Position numbers and translations under genes: made by a program
The notes under the pieces: generated by a model
The model's database searches: none
Seen by the model: the letters and a program-made list of their open reading frames with translations, nothing else
What the model was told of the DNA's origin: nothing
DNA from: Tilletia caries
Taxonomy: Eukaryota; Basidiomycota; Exobasidiomycetes; Tilletiales; Tilletiaceae
Direction: 5' to 3'
Assembly (NCBI GenBank): GCA_032718865.1
Contig: JALUTQ010000004.1
Location: forward strand, 806,001 to 870,000
Length of the DNA: 64,000 nucleotides
Part shown: one piece after another, positions 30,658 to 43,769 of the stretch
How the letters are laid out: every line of letters starts with the position of its first letter
How positions within the stretch are numbered: position 1 is the stretch's first letter

Positions 30658-33600
30658 CTACGAAGCAAACTCCCGTACGCCCACGCGCGCCTTCCACATG
30701 TCCTCCTTGAGCTTGACAATCTCCTGCCACGCCCGCTCCTCCCAGCCAAGCGTGAAGCCCGCTGCGGAGCCTCCTTGCCGCGAATTCAACACCAACCCAA
30801 CCCCGCCTACACCGCCGTCGGCCCCCGAGCCCGAACCCGCACTCGCGCTCGCAGCTGTCAAAGGGGGTGAACCAACCAGCATAGGGATCGCTGTCCGTGG
30901 CTGGACAGCTGGTGCGGGTGGGGCTCCCGCCGTCGTCGGCGCCGGTGAGTCCGACCGGGCGGGGACGGGGATCGCCGGTACGGCTCGTCGAGCGGTCGAT
31001 CGCGCGGGTAATGGTGGCGGGATCGGCCTGGGTGAGGCTGGCGTTGACGTAGTTGGAGTCAGGCCGGACGCTTGCTTGAGCTCGTCGACGGCTGCCGGGG
31101 TTGGGGCAGCAGCCGCTGAGTCGGCTTCGACGACGCCGTCTGCCTTGGTGGGCTCGTCGTCGTCGGCTTTTTCCTTGTCTTCCTCCGGAGCATCCTTCTC
31201 ATCTGCATCTTCGGACTTTTCCGTGCTGTCTGCGTCTTCCTTCACCTCCTCATCCTTTTTGTCGTCCTCTGCATTTGCGGTGACCGCCGTCTCATCAGCA
31301 GCGGCAGACTCGTCCACCTGGACTGCATCGCTTGCAGGCTCCGTGGCTTTGGGAACCGACGTGTCCTCTTCAGTCTTCGTTGCCTCTGATCCTTCGTCCA
31401 CTTCAGTCGATGAAGCTTCCACCTTGGACGGAACCTCTGGTGTCTGGCTTCTCAGCAACAAAGGAGGCGGTGGTGGTGCCCGTCCCGAGTGTGCGACTTC
31501 TTGCCAGGGCCGCTTGCCTTCCAACACAATGCTCCTCTCCAACGTCCGCACGTAGCCCCAGAAGGCGCACACCGCTCGGAGTCGTGCGAGACAGTGGTGC
31601 GGGCAGAGGAGATAGCGCTGGTTGGCGGTCTCGTTGATGCGGAAGATATGGGTAGGAACCGGTAAGTAGGAAAGCTGGACCGGAGTAACAGGTGCACTGC
31701 TAGTCGGAGTCTGTTAAGGGAGGGCGGTAGAACCGTCAGGTGTTCATTCCGGGACTGCCCCTGACACTAGGTAAGCAAGGCATGAAAAAAGACTCACCAT
31801 GATCTCCTCAACGTCTCCACCCTCAGTGATGGTGTTCGAGGATGCTGCTGCAGCCTTGTCCCTGTTTGAACTACCCAAGCGAAGGCTGCTGAATAAGCTC
31901 GGCAGACTACTCTTGGTCGTCAATGTACCCGAGCTACCAGAGCCAGAACCAGAGGAGGCATTCCCGCTACCGCTCTGACTCCCGTTGGCAGCCGCATTGT
32001 CCTTTCGACTGCCACCACCTGTGACTGCACTGATGCTGCTCGCCCATCCTGAGCGTTCACTTCCTCCACTACCGTTGCTGGTCCCATTCGCGTTGCTTCC
32101 GGTCGCGTTTGACGAACCATCGCCCGACGCAGGCAATGGCACATTAACCACGCTCGTCCCGCATAATGCGCACGCCGCTGGGGGGAGATTGGCATTTTGG
32201 ATGCGAATCGCTTGCTCGTCAATGTGTTGCGACCCAGGGAAGACGGGCTCGATCACGAGGGATCCGTCCAAGATGGAGCTCTGGACGCTTCTCCGCGAAA
32301 GCCAGCTGAGCGCGGGCGCAAGGTCGAGTCGCAAAGCTGGTTCGGAGTCTTCCTCCTGTGCGCGTTTCAAAAAGGCGATGTTCGAGATTTGGTTGGGGAC
32401 GGACACCATCGATTCGCAGTTGGACGGCAGCGAGGGGTAATCACGGTGACGCGACAGACCGGCTGCTGCGAAAGGCGAAGTAGGTTCCCTGCTGTAGCCG
32501 GCTGCGAGGTTTGCTGAGGAGCCGTGCGAGCCCAAAGCGCCTGCGAGGCCTGAAGACAGACCGAGACCACCTGACATCAAGGGATTGGGTGCCATGACTG
32601 CATTCGACGAAGAAGAAGAGTCTGCCGATGCATCGACACCCGCGCCCGACGTTCCCTTGGGGTAGAGTGGATAGTTATAAAACGGAGCGAGGGATTGGCG
32701 CTGCTTGCGCAAGAAGGTGACGAAGGCGAGGAACTCGTGGTAGGGCACCGTGTTGGTCAGAAGCAGTAATGTCGGGTAGGGTCCGAAGCTGCTGGAGTTA
32801 CCTCCGAACACATTGGCCGACGTGAGTGCTCTAGTGAGTGCGCGAGATGGTGCGAGTTCACGGAGGGTGGGAGATGGGCTTGCCGCTGCTGATGCCGACG
32901 CCGAGTTCTGTCCTCGGGCCGTGTCTGCATCCCCTGATCCATCCGCCGCACGGCGCTCGTCCGCCTGAGACTGTAGGCTGGAAAGAATCTTGCGCTGCTC
33001 GAGCATGAGCGCTTCGGTGTCCTTGAGACTGCGCTCCAGATGGTTGCTCTTCTCCTCAGCACGCGCGCGGGCCAGACGTTCGACTGCGACCATCTTGTTG
33101 GCCTCGTTGAAAAGACTGGCACTAAGCTCGTCGAGCTCGTGCTCGATCTTCTCCTTATCGCTCTCCGCTTTACCGCGCTGGGCGGTCTCCTCGATGACGC
33201 GCTCCATGAGTTTGCTCATCTCGCTGGTGACATGGGCTTTTTCGACCAGAAGACCGGTGTTGAGCGCGGCCAGATGCTCCTGTCGCTCCTTTTCGAGTCC
33301 GGCGACCTTGACCGAGTACGAGGAGACGCGAGCATGGGCGTCGGAAACGTCGTCTTCGAGATCGCTGATGCGCTCAAAGGACCGGACGAGCTTCTCGTTG
33401 AGACCAGTGACCTGAGCCGAGAGGTCTAAGATGTGTTCCTCGAGTTTAGCGATGGTATCCGCATGACTGGGGGGCTCTGGCGACGCTCGGGGCGAAATCT
33501 CGGTAGCGCGGTGGAATGGCGCTGTGGGTGTCGCTGGCGTGCCGAGGCCGGCATTCGCGGACGCGCTCAGCTTTGAAATGGCTGGGAGGTGTTTGCTTGC

Positions 33601-34023
33601 CTGCGGTGTTCCCGGTACCTCGCCTGCATTCAGTGCTGGACTGGGAGCAGCGCTGCTGCCCTTGCCGCTGCCGTCATCTTGCTGGTCCTTGACGGGGGTG
33701 ATAGGCCGTGAGCGGCTGTTGGTGTTGGTGGTAGAGAAGGCGGAGGCGACGCTGTTCCTGTTGCTGAAGTTGCCATCGGAGTCGGACTCGAGGCCGAGGA
33801 GGACGTCTGGGTCGGCCTCGTCTGCGAGGATCTCCTCGGGATCGATTCTGCCCAGGCTGCGCTCGATGTTGGCGTTCTCGAGCTCGTCGGACTCGGACTC
33901 GGGCTCTGCTGTTGCTGCTGCTGCTGCTGCTCCCTTCACCGCGTCGCTGGCCTTCATCGTGTGCTGCTCGTTCTTGCTCGTGCGCTGAATGCGGCGATGA
34001 CTGTCGAGCGCCTCGTGATCCAC
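30658..34023 (-). CDS. SEC2: SEC2-type Rab guanine-nucleotide exchange factor
   Basis: Two exons (34023-31798 and 31710-30658) give 1092 residues. The N-terminal third is Ser-rich and acidic. A long coiled coil follows (about residues 190-390) containing ELSASLFNEANKMVAVERLA, the Sec2/Rabin8 catalytic coil that opens the Rab Sec4/Rab8. The C-terminal half has conserved blocks EFLAFVTFLRKQRQSLAPFY, FLKRAQEEDSEPALRLDLAP, ACALCG and, after the intron, RYLLCPHHCLARLRAVCAFWGYVR. The end is an acidic, Pro-rich tail finishing WEERAWQEIVKLKEDMWKAR. It acts on secretory vesicles in exocytosis. A later Met at 33957 is an alternative start. Confidence 0.85.
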
Positions 34024-34365
34024 GCAGATCCAGGCATGGGGGGCCCTTGCATTCCAGCTGCAGCGTTCGTTTCGGTCACTGTGCTCGCCACGTGAGCTCC
34101 CCTGCGTTCGCCACGTGGTTCACACTGCACACAACTCTCCAAAATGAAAGATTAAAGATGCTGGGCATGGAAGTGCGAGGGTTGTCAAGTATGTAAATCA
34201 AACAGGTGCAGGTCAAGAGATCTAGATTCTAGAGAGGGAGATTGACTGGAAATGCCTCGCTGAGCGTGTGCCAGGCTTCTGGGTCAGGGACCGTCGCTTT
34301 GTATGTCGATTGTCGAAGCAGAGTGGTGTGTATGGAGATTGGAGAGGCGTTTCCGCCGTCGTTTG
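34024..34365. other. Intergenic region between PAL and SEC2
   Basis: 342 bp with the 3' end of PAL and the promoter of SEC2, both on minus. Contains two CACGTG words (about 34088 and 34111). No gene seen. Confidence 0.5.
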
Positions 34366-37300
34366 TTACCGGTCGGGATGCAAGACCTCGTGGATCCCTG
34401 ACAGCAACTTGCGCGGATCCCGGAGCGTCTCGTAAAGCAAACTCAGCTCCTCGCCCAGCGTGCGCCGCGGTCCTTCGAGCTCCTCTTCGTCGCTGTTGCA
34501 GCTCTCGTCGTCCCGGGCGTTTTCGGTGCCTTCATCAGCTTCGTCATCCTCCTGATCCTTAACCGACGCACGGCGGTCCGCACTGGCCCGGAGTGTTGCA
34601 TTTGACAGCACTTTGGCCCACTTCTCCAGCTTCGGCCCCGATTGAGGGCCATGCTCGTCCCCGAAGCCCTGCCCCTCGTTGCCCGGGCTCAGCGGCTCGT
34701 CATCAGAAGAGCCGAACCTGCGTCGAGCTTGAGACGCGCTCCGTGCCCGGGCGTTTTCGAATCCGGGCTGATCCATCGCCACGGTGCGGTGCATCTTCAG
34801 CCCAAACTGGAACCGGACCATCTTGTACAGCGCTGCCGCCCCTTTGCCCACGTATGGCAACGGACTGGTGGGGAGTGTGACCGAATCGCGGACAGGTACC
34901 GCCCATTGAGCCGCCCGCTTGCGCGCGCCGGCCTTGTGATCCCACTCCTGCAAATCCATCGCCTCACGACGGCTGGCGCGGAAGTACGCATCCCGACTGC
35001 GCTCGAATGTCGACTGAATCACATGCGCCAGAGCAGGTTCCAACACTTGGAAGTACAGTTTCGTACAATCCGACTTGGCCTCCGTCGTCTCCCCACTTCG
35101 CGAACGGAAGGACTCGCAAGAAGCAGTCGCGCTGGCGATAGCAAACGGGTTTGCGAACGAGAAAGTAGATTCGCTGTGCGGAGTATCGTCTGAAGTCGTC
35201 CGACGTCGTCCCCATATCTCCGTCATGAACGAGTCAGATGACGTCTTCTCGGCTCGTTGCTCACTGCCATCTTGGTATGGTACTCTGTTGCTCTGAAGGT
35301 ACAGCTGTGCTCCTGCCAACAAGGTGTCTCCAAATGACGGGCTCGGGTTCCGCTTCGTCTTGCTGCTGGTCTTCTCCTTGGCCGATGGCCGACTCGCCTC
35401 TCGCAGTTCCGTCTCGAGCATGGCAAGTGCGCCTTCCTTCGCAGCAATCGTGGCTCGTCGATCCGAATCCAAGGACGTATGGCGCATGAGCGCAAGTGTA
35501 ATGACAGCCATCAACTTATGCAAAGCTCGTTGCCGCAGCCGAATGTCCGTGTCGTTGTTGCGCTCGACACTTCCAGCACGCACCGATACCGAGCACAATG
35601 GCTTGATGCCGTCGCCAAGGCCGAGCCACTGCGAGATCTCGAACGCGAGAAGTTGTAGATGCGAGATAAAGCAGGTGCGAAGGTCCAAAGCCTGACATGC
35701 CATGATCATCGAGTTGCACAGCATCTGAAAAAGTACGTGCCACTTGACCGTCAGTCCTACCCATAGATGGTCGCCAGCAGATTCGGACGGAGCTCACCTT
35801 GGTCAGTGTCTCCACTGATGAGGCCGTGGACCGGGCGCTAATCACTGTGGAAGAATCGCGAGGAGAGGCATCATGTGAGTGAAAGCGAGTCACTAGATGG
35901 CAAAACGAAAAAGAACGCACACGCAAGAGAGTTGAGGCTCTGGTTGTGCATCTCTGCTGATTGCACGAAGTGACCAGCCCGACTGAAAGAAGTCAAGGAG
36001 AATAGATCAACTTCAGCATGATTTTTCGCTTCGCTAGTTCACATAATCTATGAAGCTTACCTGGCCAAGTACCCAAGCTCGGAGGTAAGGGCGGCACAGC
36101 CGATCGACACTCCTTTGAAGCCACCCTCCGTCGAAGGCTCGCCCAGAGTGAGATTAGAGGGCAAGCCGCAGGACAGAGCAGGGTTGATGAGCTCCTCTTG
36201 TTGAGCAAACAGAATCCTGCCAGAATTGTCGGGCAGAGAGTCAGCACAGCAGGTCCAATCCTGTCGAGAATCTTACAATGTAACAAGAGATTACTCACCT
36301 TCCCACATACGAAGCAACATCGCGAACCTTCTCCGTAGCATTCGTGACCGACAACGCCTGGAAGTTCCCTCCATGCAGGATCCTCGACTTGCTCGAAGAA
36401 CAGTCCACCAGCGGGTTATCCGAAGCAGAGTTCAGCTCGATCGACAGCGTCCTGTGGGCGTGCATCAGATCCTCAAGCGGCGGACCGAGCCATTGCGGCG
36501 CAGTTCGGAAGGGGTACCGGTCTTGCTGGAGGAAGAAGCCTTCGCCGATTTCGGCTAGCTGTTCTGCCTCTGCATCGGAGAGGTCGAGAGCGAGCTGAAG
36601 GCATCTCGCGAGAGGCGAGCTTGGCTGCTTTCCGGCGTGAGTAAAGCAGCTTCCGATCAAGAACGAGCGCAGATTGGCGGCGATCTGAGATGTATCAAAG
36701 AGAGTAAGAAAAGGTGGAGGTCCTGCACCTAATACCCTCGCAGAGGTTGAGCGAAGCAAGCTTTAGATAGCGCACTCACCTCAATCTGGCCAGGGTGTGG
36801 TCGACACTCATCCGAAAGAAACGCGTCGAAGGAGTCCCGGCACGCCATCATAGCTTCCGCATTAGCTGCTGAGACCAGCTGGGCGAGAATCATAAGGACG
36901 TGGGCGTCCGCCAGGGTATGGGCAGCAACGGAGCAGGCGACCGAGGTTCCGTTCGTAACGGCCAGCACTTCTTTGGGCGAGAACGTGAGAGGAGAAATGG
37001 AGGCTGACCGAAGGGCGATGGCGGATGGCATCAGCATCGAAGATGCGCTAGCGACCATAGTGTGGGAAGGTTCAGCATTCAGCTTTCAATCGAGACAATT
37101 TTTTTTCTCGCAATTGAGAAAACACGACTCTCACCCTCTTCCCTTGAGCACTTGCACGCCGGAATTTCCAGCCATGGCGAATGCGATGTACGCAAGCGGT
37201 GATAGGTCGCTTTACAACGAACAAAGAATTCAAAGATTAGCAAATCCGCGGGACTCGGGCTCGGCCATTTCTAGCAACTCACCCGCTGGCGCTGATGCTT

Positions 37301-38434
37301 CCCTGACTCGGAACCAAAGGTGTAATCTCCTCAGCGATCATCTTGGTGAGCGTGTCGACACATTCCCACCGAACCGCACTGCTGCCCCGCAAGAAGTTGT
37401 TCAGACGGAGAAGCATGGCACCTCGGACCCATGCTGTGGGAAGCGCGTGTGACTGTGCGACGGTGGAAGCGAATTGAGACAGAGCTGGGTTACCACCATC
37501 GCCGGTCCCGCCGGTACCTCCACTGGTGCTTCCGCCATCATAGAGGGACGGGCCGGTCGGAGGGGTGAAGGGCACAGTGACCGCCAGAGTGAGTTCGGCT
37601 GGCAGGATGCCGCATAGTAAGCCTGTCAGGGCGTGCTGCACCTTCAGCGGATCCGATCGCGAAGCGGCGTTCCCGCCGAACATGGTATTGGTCCCTGTGA
37701 ACAGCAAAAGAACGACGTCAGAAAGGAAGTAATCTGGTCGGTTTATGGTTAAGTCTTTGCAAATCTCTCTCACCGTAGACAACGTGACCAGCGTCAACGG
37801 TTGCTTGCAGAGCGTCGCGACTTCTGGCTAGCTCCGGCTTACGGCCTACATGTGGCTCGCATGCAGCGCCAAAGCGCGAGATGGCAACAAACTCGGCCAG
37901 GCGCAGTGTGGCTCCGTCGATCTGGACCCTATTGAAGCTGTGACTCGACCCAGCAATTACGCAAAGCAGATTCCGGACCATTTCTCGGTGTCCAAGACCG
38001 GAGTTGAAGGTAGGGGTCGGATAGGCCGGAACGGGTAGGGCAAGCAGTGAGGCTCGCCTGTTTCGATTGTCAGCCATGTTGGCGCGCTGCGTTGGTTCGC
38101 GCTCGAGGAGAGAGGTATGGGTATGGTCCGCAGAACGTGGCGGCAACGAGAGCTTGTAATCCGGATTGTTGGCCGATGTCGAAGGACGCTTTGGATACAA
38201 TTCGGACGGCGACGGCGACAGAGCTCCGGATTCGCGTCCTTGAGTTAAAGAGATGGAGCGACTGAGCCCACCACTGTTAGAGAGGTTCGATGAAGAGGTG
38301 TTGCTGTCGGATGCAAGGGATGCTTTGGACTTGCTCGCACTTCTATCACGACGGAAAGAGCTGACGATGGACCCCAGAATCCTCGATCGCGGCGTGGTCT
38401 CGTCCGACGTCTCAGTGGCCCTGCTGGAGCTCAT
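34366..38434 (-). CDS. PAL: Phenylalanine ammonia-lyase (aromatic amino-acid lyase), extended
   Basis: Nine exons (38434-37774, 37694-37283, 37209-37135, 37047-36780, 36684-36299, 36216-36061, 35982-35921, 35844-35798, 35724-34366) join in frame to 1141 residues. The catalytic Tyr is in HVVYGTNTMFGGN (about 220). The MIO prosthetic group would form from Ala-Ser-Gly at about 356-358 in SISASGDLSPLAYIA. Other hallmarks are VLAVTNGTSVA, CRPHPGQIE, QDRYPFRTAPQWLGPPLEDL, LHGGNFQALSV, LFAQQEELINPALSCGLPSN and SAEMHNQSLNSLALISAR. It deaminates Phe (or Tyr/His) to the trans-acrylate plus ammonia. Fungal PALs usually have about 700-740 residues; here a Ser-rich extension of about 145 residues precedes the core and a long charged tail follows it. 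Confidence 0.9.
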
Positions 38435-39364
38435 AACCTGTCGTTTCTAGTGCTCGTTCGAACCTTTGATGTTCGATCGCTGCGGAAGAGAAGAGGAGAA
38501 AGCAAAGAACCGTGAAGAAGCAACGAGGGATGAGGCCCTTTTGAGTCGCTCTGGGAAGTGGGACGAAGGCCAAATGAAGGGGGACGTAAGCTTGCTGTGA
38601 GTGAGCGTGAAGGATGAAAAGTGCTGGCTATCCGCGGGCTGGACCACCTCATTTGATCTTTGTCCTACATATCAGAGTCAGTTCAAGTTTGGACATCATT
38701 TTCGCCGTCGATGCGCGATGCGCTCGGCCCCCCGCTTCTCGAACTTTTGACCCCGGAGATGGACAAAAGCGAGGACCGAGGGAGGGAGGGAAGAAGAACC
38801 TGTCAGCTGAGAGCACAAGTGAAGCACTGAAGCAAGAAGACCGACCCCAATGAATGTTCCACGTTCCACCTTCGCAGCGCTCGGTTCTCCTGATTCAGAG
38901 ATGAGTGAGGAGAATATGAGACTAGCCAACTCGCTCACTCCCCAGTCCCCAGCTCCCACGTCCGCGGCGTTGATGCGTTGATGTCTGATGAGAAGTCGAA
39001 CTGTGAAGCTGGGTCAAAGCGCTCTGTTGGTTATCAGTTTAGGCGGAAGTCGTGGCCCGTGGGTGAGTGGGTCTCGGATGAAGCCGGAGAGCAGAGCCAT
39101 GCTCGACCCGATAGCTTCCGATGTCCTCCCTGGCCTTCGGGGTCTCTAAAATTTCCAAATTCCACAACATGACTCACCCATTCATCCTCCCCCCTTACCC
39201 TCCGTACCTCGTCTTCGGGGTCTACATATGCACTTGGTCAAATTCCAGCCCTTCTCTTCCCTTCTCTCTCTACAGTCTTTCTACGACGACCTTCACACAC
39301 AGTTCACCTGTTCTGACGGACGCTTCAAAAGACCTGGTTCTGAGAGTCTCGTTGGAGAATCAAG
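38435..39364. promoter_or_regulatory. Divergent promoter region between PAL and the permease
   Basis: 930 bp with no supported gene. Pyrimidine-rich leader sequence with CTCTCTACAGTC lies just before the permease ATG. I see no TATA box that I would call with confidence. Confidence 0.45.
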
Positions 39365-41147
39365 ATGGCGACGAACCACCATGACTTGGAAGGCGGGCCT
39401 AAGCTACCCTCCCATCCAATGGAAGCAGAGGCGGAGAAGGTCCAGACTCAGCCACCCATTCTCGGGTCTCGGGACTCCTCCCACTCGTTCAGCCGCAGCA
39501 AGGAGGACCCCATCGAAGCCGAAGGTGTGCTGGACGAACGCGTGCTCCAATCTCAGCCGACATGGTCCCGCCGTCTGCTCGGCTTCCTGGCCAGGTACAA
39601 GCTCGAGCTCCAAGGAATCGAGCCCGTCCCACTCGCGCTTCGGCAGGATACGAAATGGTTCAAAGTCGTGGGTCTCTGGTTCTCGGCCTCCTTCAACTTG
39701 CTCCTCCTCTCTACGGGCTCGATCGTCCCCTTCTATGCGATTTCCCACAAGGCCGCCTTAATCGCCATTCCACTCTGGGTCGCTCTTTTCTCGCTCATAC
39801 CCGCCTACATCTGCACCTTTGGACCCCTGACCGGCTTGCGAACTATGGTCTTTACTCGATACACCTTTGGAAAGTACGGTACGATTCTCATCTGTATCTT
39901 GAACGCCGCCACCGGCATCGGTTATTCCATCCTCAATGCGATCACAGGCGGACAGACGCTCTCCGCGGTCTCGCCCAACGGATCGTTGACTCCCACCGTC
40001 GGTATTGTCATCATCTGCCTTATCTCCCTCGCCATCAGTTTTATGGGCATCCGAATCCTCGCACCCGTCGAGATGTGGGTCTGGGTCCCCATCATGATTT
40101 GCTTCATCATCCTTACAGCCTTTTCAGGAACCGGACCCGACGGACTGCACCTCGTAGCTTCCGACCCGGCCAACCCGACCACAGCTCGAGGCGTACTAGG
40201 AATTGGCGCCTTGGTAGCAGGCCTCGTGGTCACCTACGCATCAATATCCATGGACTACAGTCTTGCTTTGAAGCCTGATCTGAATCGCACCCTCTTCGGC
40301 TGCCTCTGCTGGCTCAGCTTCCTCCTCAGCATCGCTATGCCGCTCATGCTAGGCGCGTCCATAACATACTGCGCGCAAGACATCCCCGCCTGGTCCGAAG
40401 CTCTCGAGACGAGCTTCGGCACGCTCGTCAACCTCATCTACTCCTCCCACGCCGGAAACTTTGGTCGATTCTTGACCTTCTTGCTCAGTTTGTCGGTCCT
40501 TTCCAACCTGACTCCGACCTTCTGTGAGTCCTATGGCATCCCATTTCCTTCTGAAAAACGAAACGTTTTGCTGACCCGACGTCCCGTTTCTCCATTTGGC
40601 AAGACTCTTTCGGTCTCACGCTGCAAACTGGCCTTCCCTTCCGGGGCATCTCAAACATTCCTCGCCCTGCCTGGCCCATCCTCGCATTCGCCCTCACTTT
40701 GCCACTCGCCATCGTCGGCGCCACCGCCTTCTCAGCCACCCTGACCAACTTCCTCGCCCTGATCGGGTACTGGGCCGCCTTCTACACAGGTGTCATCCTC
40801 TTCGATCACGTCCTCCTGCGCCGGCGGAACTATGCCAGCTATGACCCGGAGGCTTGGAACGATTGGGGAAGATTGCCGTGGGGTGCCGCGGCTGTTACTG
40901 CTTGCATCTGCAGCTTGGCCGTCATCATTCCCTCCGTGGACCAGGTACGTTTGCGCACTCTTCGCTACTGAGGCTCATATTCGGAGGCGGCTGACAAAAA
41001 CCCTCACTACATATCTCAACGCAGCTCTACTTTACGGGTCCGATTGCCCTCAAAGTTGGGGACCTCGGTTTCGAGCTTGGCTTCATCCTCACAGGTGTCG
41101 TGTACATTCCTCTGCGGCTACTCGAACGCCACGTTTCCGGCAGGTAG
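39365..41147 (+). CDS. Purine-cytosine permease (FCY2-like, NCS1 family)
   Basis: Three exons (39365-40523, 40604-40944, 41025-41147) give 540 residues, the usual FCY2 size. After a cytosolic N-terminus come the family signature RYKLELQGIEPVPLALRQDT and about 12 hydrophobic segments (WFSASFNLLLLSTGSIVPFY, GTILICILNAATGIGYSILN, IVIICLISLAISFMGIRIL, LGIGALVAGLVVTYASISMD and others). Intron 1 joins NLTPTF to YSFGLTLQ, a conserved stretch, which confirms the junction. The C-terminus has EHVLLRR-like FDHVLLRRRNYASYDPEAWND and ends VSGR. It would import cytosine and purines by proton symport at the plasma membrane. Substrate is inferred from family only. Confidence 0.9.
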
Positions 41148-41443
41148 ATTCAGTGCCGGCTCTCCCCTTCTGTACGGTCTCCTTTCCCGTAACAGCGACT
41201 CGCGAGATTTATCTCTTTCATCCGGGCTACACACAACACACATAGTCACATACGCATACTCATTCGTTCACTGTCACGCTAGATAGATCTCTTCACTTCA
41301 ATGTCATCGCGCTTCTTGGTCCTCTGCTTCCGTGCTCACACCTTTTCACTTCAGCGCAGAAGTAAAGATTCGATGAATGGTTGGTTTGCTATGCAATGCA
41401 ATGCGATCATAAAGTGAGCGTCTATATTTGTGTACATCTACAT

Positions 41444-43769
41444 CTACGCCATGGCCGCCGCCGCTGCCACCTTGGCATCCTTCTCCTCCCCGTCCTTCTC
41501 CTGCAGCCGTTGTGTCTCGTGCGCCTGCATCTCCTTCCGCATTTCTCGCTCGAAGGCGACAATCTCCTCGTGGTACGAGGACCGCTGTCGGATCTTGGGT
41601 CCGTACGAGTACAAAACGTACGGCACCAGCGCGAGCAAGGTAGCGAGCAAGGCCAGCAGGGTTGAGGCCCACTGGTAACCCAAGTGTTCGTACATCTGCG
41701 CCGAAAAGAGCGTAACACTGAGAAGAAGGCATGATGGATGTCAATTCTTGTTCCTCGATGCCGGAAGAAAGGAGGAGGAGCTTGACTCACCTTCCACTCA
41801 AGAATTCGCGCGCGAAACTCTGGCCACCCACCGCGCTCGCAGCGAACAGACTGTACGCCGCAATCGTGTAGTCCGACACAGCGATGAAGATCACATGGCT
41901 CGCCGCCCCGTACACCGCCGAAGCGATCATCGACGCGATCCACGGCGCATATTCCGGTTTGCACGTCCATGCGAAGATGAACAGGCTGACCGCGAAGAGC
42001 GGACTGGCGCCCAGACACCAGAGCAAGCGAGCTTCGGGCGGCATCTCGCCGTCGGGGCTTCGTCTCGCTGCGCGTCGCTCGAAGTAAATCTGGATGGGAT
42101 ACAGGAGATACGCGATGATGAAGCCAACTGCGAATGGGATGAAGGCGAAATTTTGAGGGCCCTATAATATTGACGAGTGAACGCTTTAGGTCAGCCAGCT
42201 CCTTGCCGCTTTCGATGCCATGATGCTTACCAGAGAAAATCCGAAGCCGCCGTAGATCAGAGGGAAACTCTCGAGTGCCAGATACAAAACGGCGTAGTTG
42301 ACGCCGTCGTAGGCGGCGAACATCCAGACGATGGGTTCGGTGAAGAGCATGAAGATCGGTCTGCAATGGCAAGGTAATGTGTTCACAGCGCCAGTCAGCG
42401 ATTTCGAACCGAATGCGACGGGAAGGAAGCCCCTTGGATTTGTCCAAAGACGTACCGAATGAGGACTTCGCGAAGGAGTCCCCGAATTGTCCGTTCCTTT
42501 CGCGCTCGCTCATGCATGGCGTAGAACCTGTCATCGCCAGTCTCTTTGCGCTTTCGGACAGCCTTGCGGGTCAGAAGCACATCTGCTCGCGTCTCGGGCA
42601 GGATCAGGAAGACGACGGCAATGCCACCCAGTACAATGCCGGATACCCCGAAGATCCAACGCCACCCGTGGTTTAGGTAGATGTAAGCTCCAGCAATCGG
42701 ACCGGCCACTGTATGTAACAAGGAGGGAAAGGAAAGAAATAAGTGTTCAGTCGACCTTCGCTTTGAGCCGACCCAGTGGATATAAACATACCAGCGCCAA
42801 GTTCCACAGTCAACGCAAAAGTGTTCACTGCCCAACCCTGTTCTTCCGGCGGCCACAAGTCAGCGATGACTCCGACCACGTTGAAGGCCGCCGCGGCCGC
42901 CGCTCCCGCAAGAAAGCGAAAGAAGATGAAGACGCCGAGGTTGGTTGTGAGTGCTGTTGGGATTTGGAAGATGCCGAGGAGGAGTACTGCGGCGATGAGG
43001 ACGGGTTTCCTGCCGAAGTCCTCGGAGAGAGGCGCCATGAGCTGTTGGAGAGGGGAAGACGTTAGCACGCTGTCGACCGCTCAGAATAACAGGAGCACTG
43101 GCAGAGCGAGTCACACGCACTATTGGGCCGACGGCCATACCATCTGAAAAGGGCATACACACAAAACCATTCAGACATTCAGAGATTCGACCTCAGATGG
43201 AAAACGATACCTGCACTCACATAAGAATATAGCTTGGCCGACCCGAGCGGCGACGACCCCGACCCCTAGATCGCGAGCCGTGGCCTCGGCGGCAGGGGCA
43301 TACATTGAAGAGACTGTGACAGACAGGGGGAGGAAAAAAGAGAGAGGGAGAGAGCGAAAAACAATCAGCGAGCGTGTCAGCAGGGAAGTTTCGGTGGTCG
43401 ACCGATCCCATCTGCTTACCCATTTGAGCCCATGTACTGAACGTCAAGGTGAGCAGAACGACTGCCCATTTTTTGGACGACTTCCACCTTCTGGGATCGG
43501 AGTCGCCATCCTCGTACTGCTCGGGGTAAGCAAGTCCAGCAAGTATGTATGCAATGTAAGTCAAGCGAAATGTGAGCAAAATAGTTTTTTTCTTTGAACG
43601 CAGAGGGAGGATCAACCACATTCTGACTGACCTCAAATTTGACCAGGAAGGGATCCTTCTGGAGTTTCTCGTTCGTGAGAGTAGGCGCGGCTGTGGTATT
43701 GCCATCTTGGGCCATGGTCGTGAGTTCTTCTCTATTGCCACCGTGAATATCTTGAGGAGTCGAAGACAT
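41444..43769 (-). CDS. Major facilitator superfamily transporter, DHA1-like
   Basis: Nine exons (43769-43632, 43516-43420, 43313-43221, 43143-43121, 43041-42792, 42708-42456, 42360-42231, 42161-41791, 41717-41444) give 542 residues with consistent phases. Exon 4 is only 23 nt. The layout is 12-TM. The motif-A region reads PIVLMAPLSEDFGRKPVLIA (Asp-x-x-Gly-Arg, spanning a junction). Further marks are FRFLAGAAAAAAFNVVG, GWRWIFGVSG, FLILPETRADVLLTRKAVR and FSLGPQNFAFIPFAVGF. WKSSKKWAVVLLTLTFSTW at the first TM is typical of the drug/polyamine:H+ antiporter branch. The likely role is export of small molecules at the plasma membrane; the substrate cannot be deduced. Confidence 0.87.
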
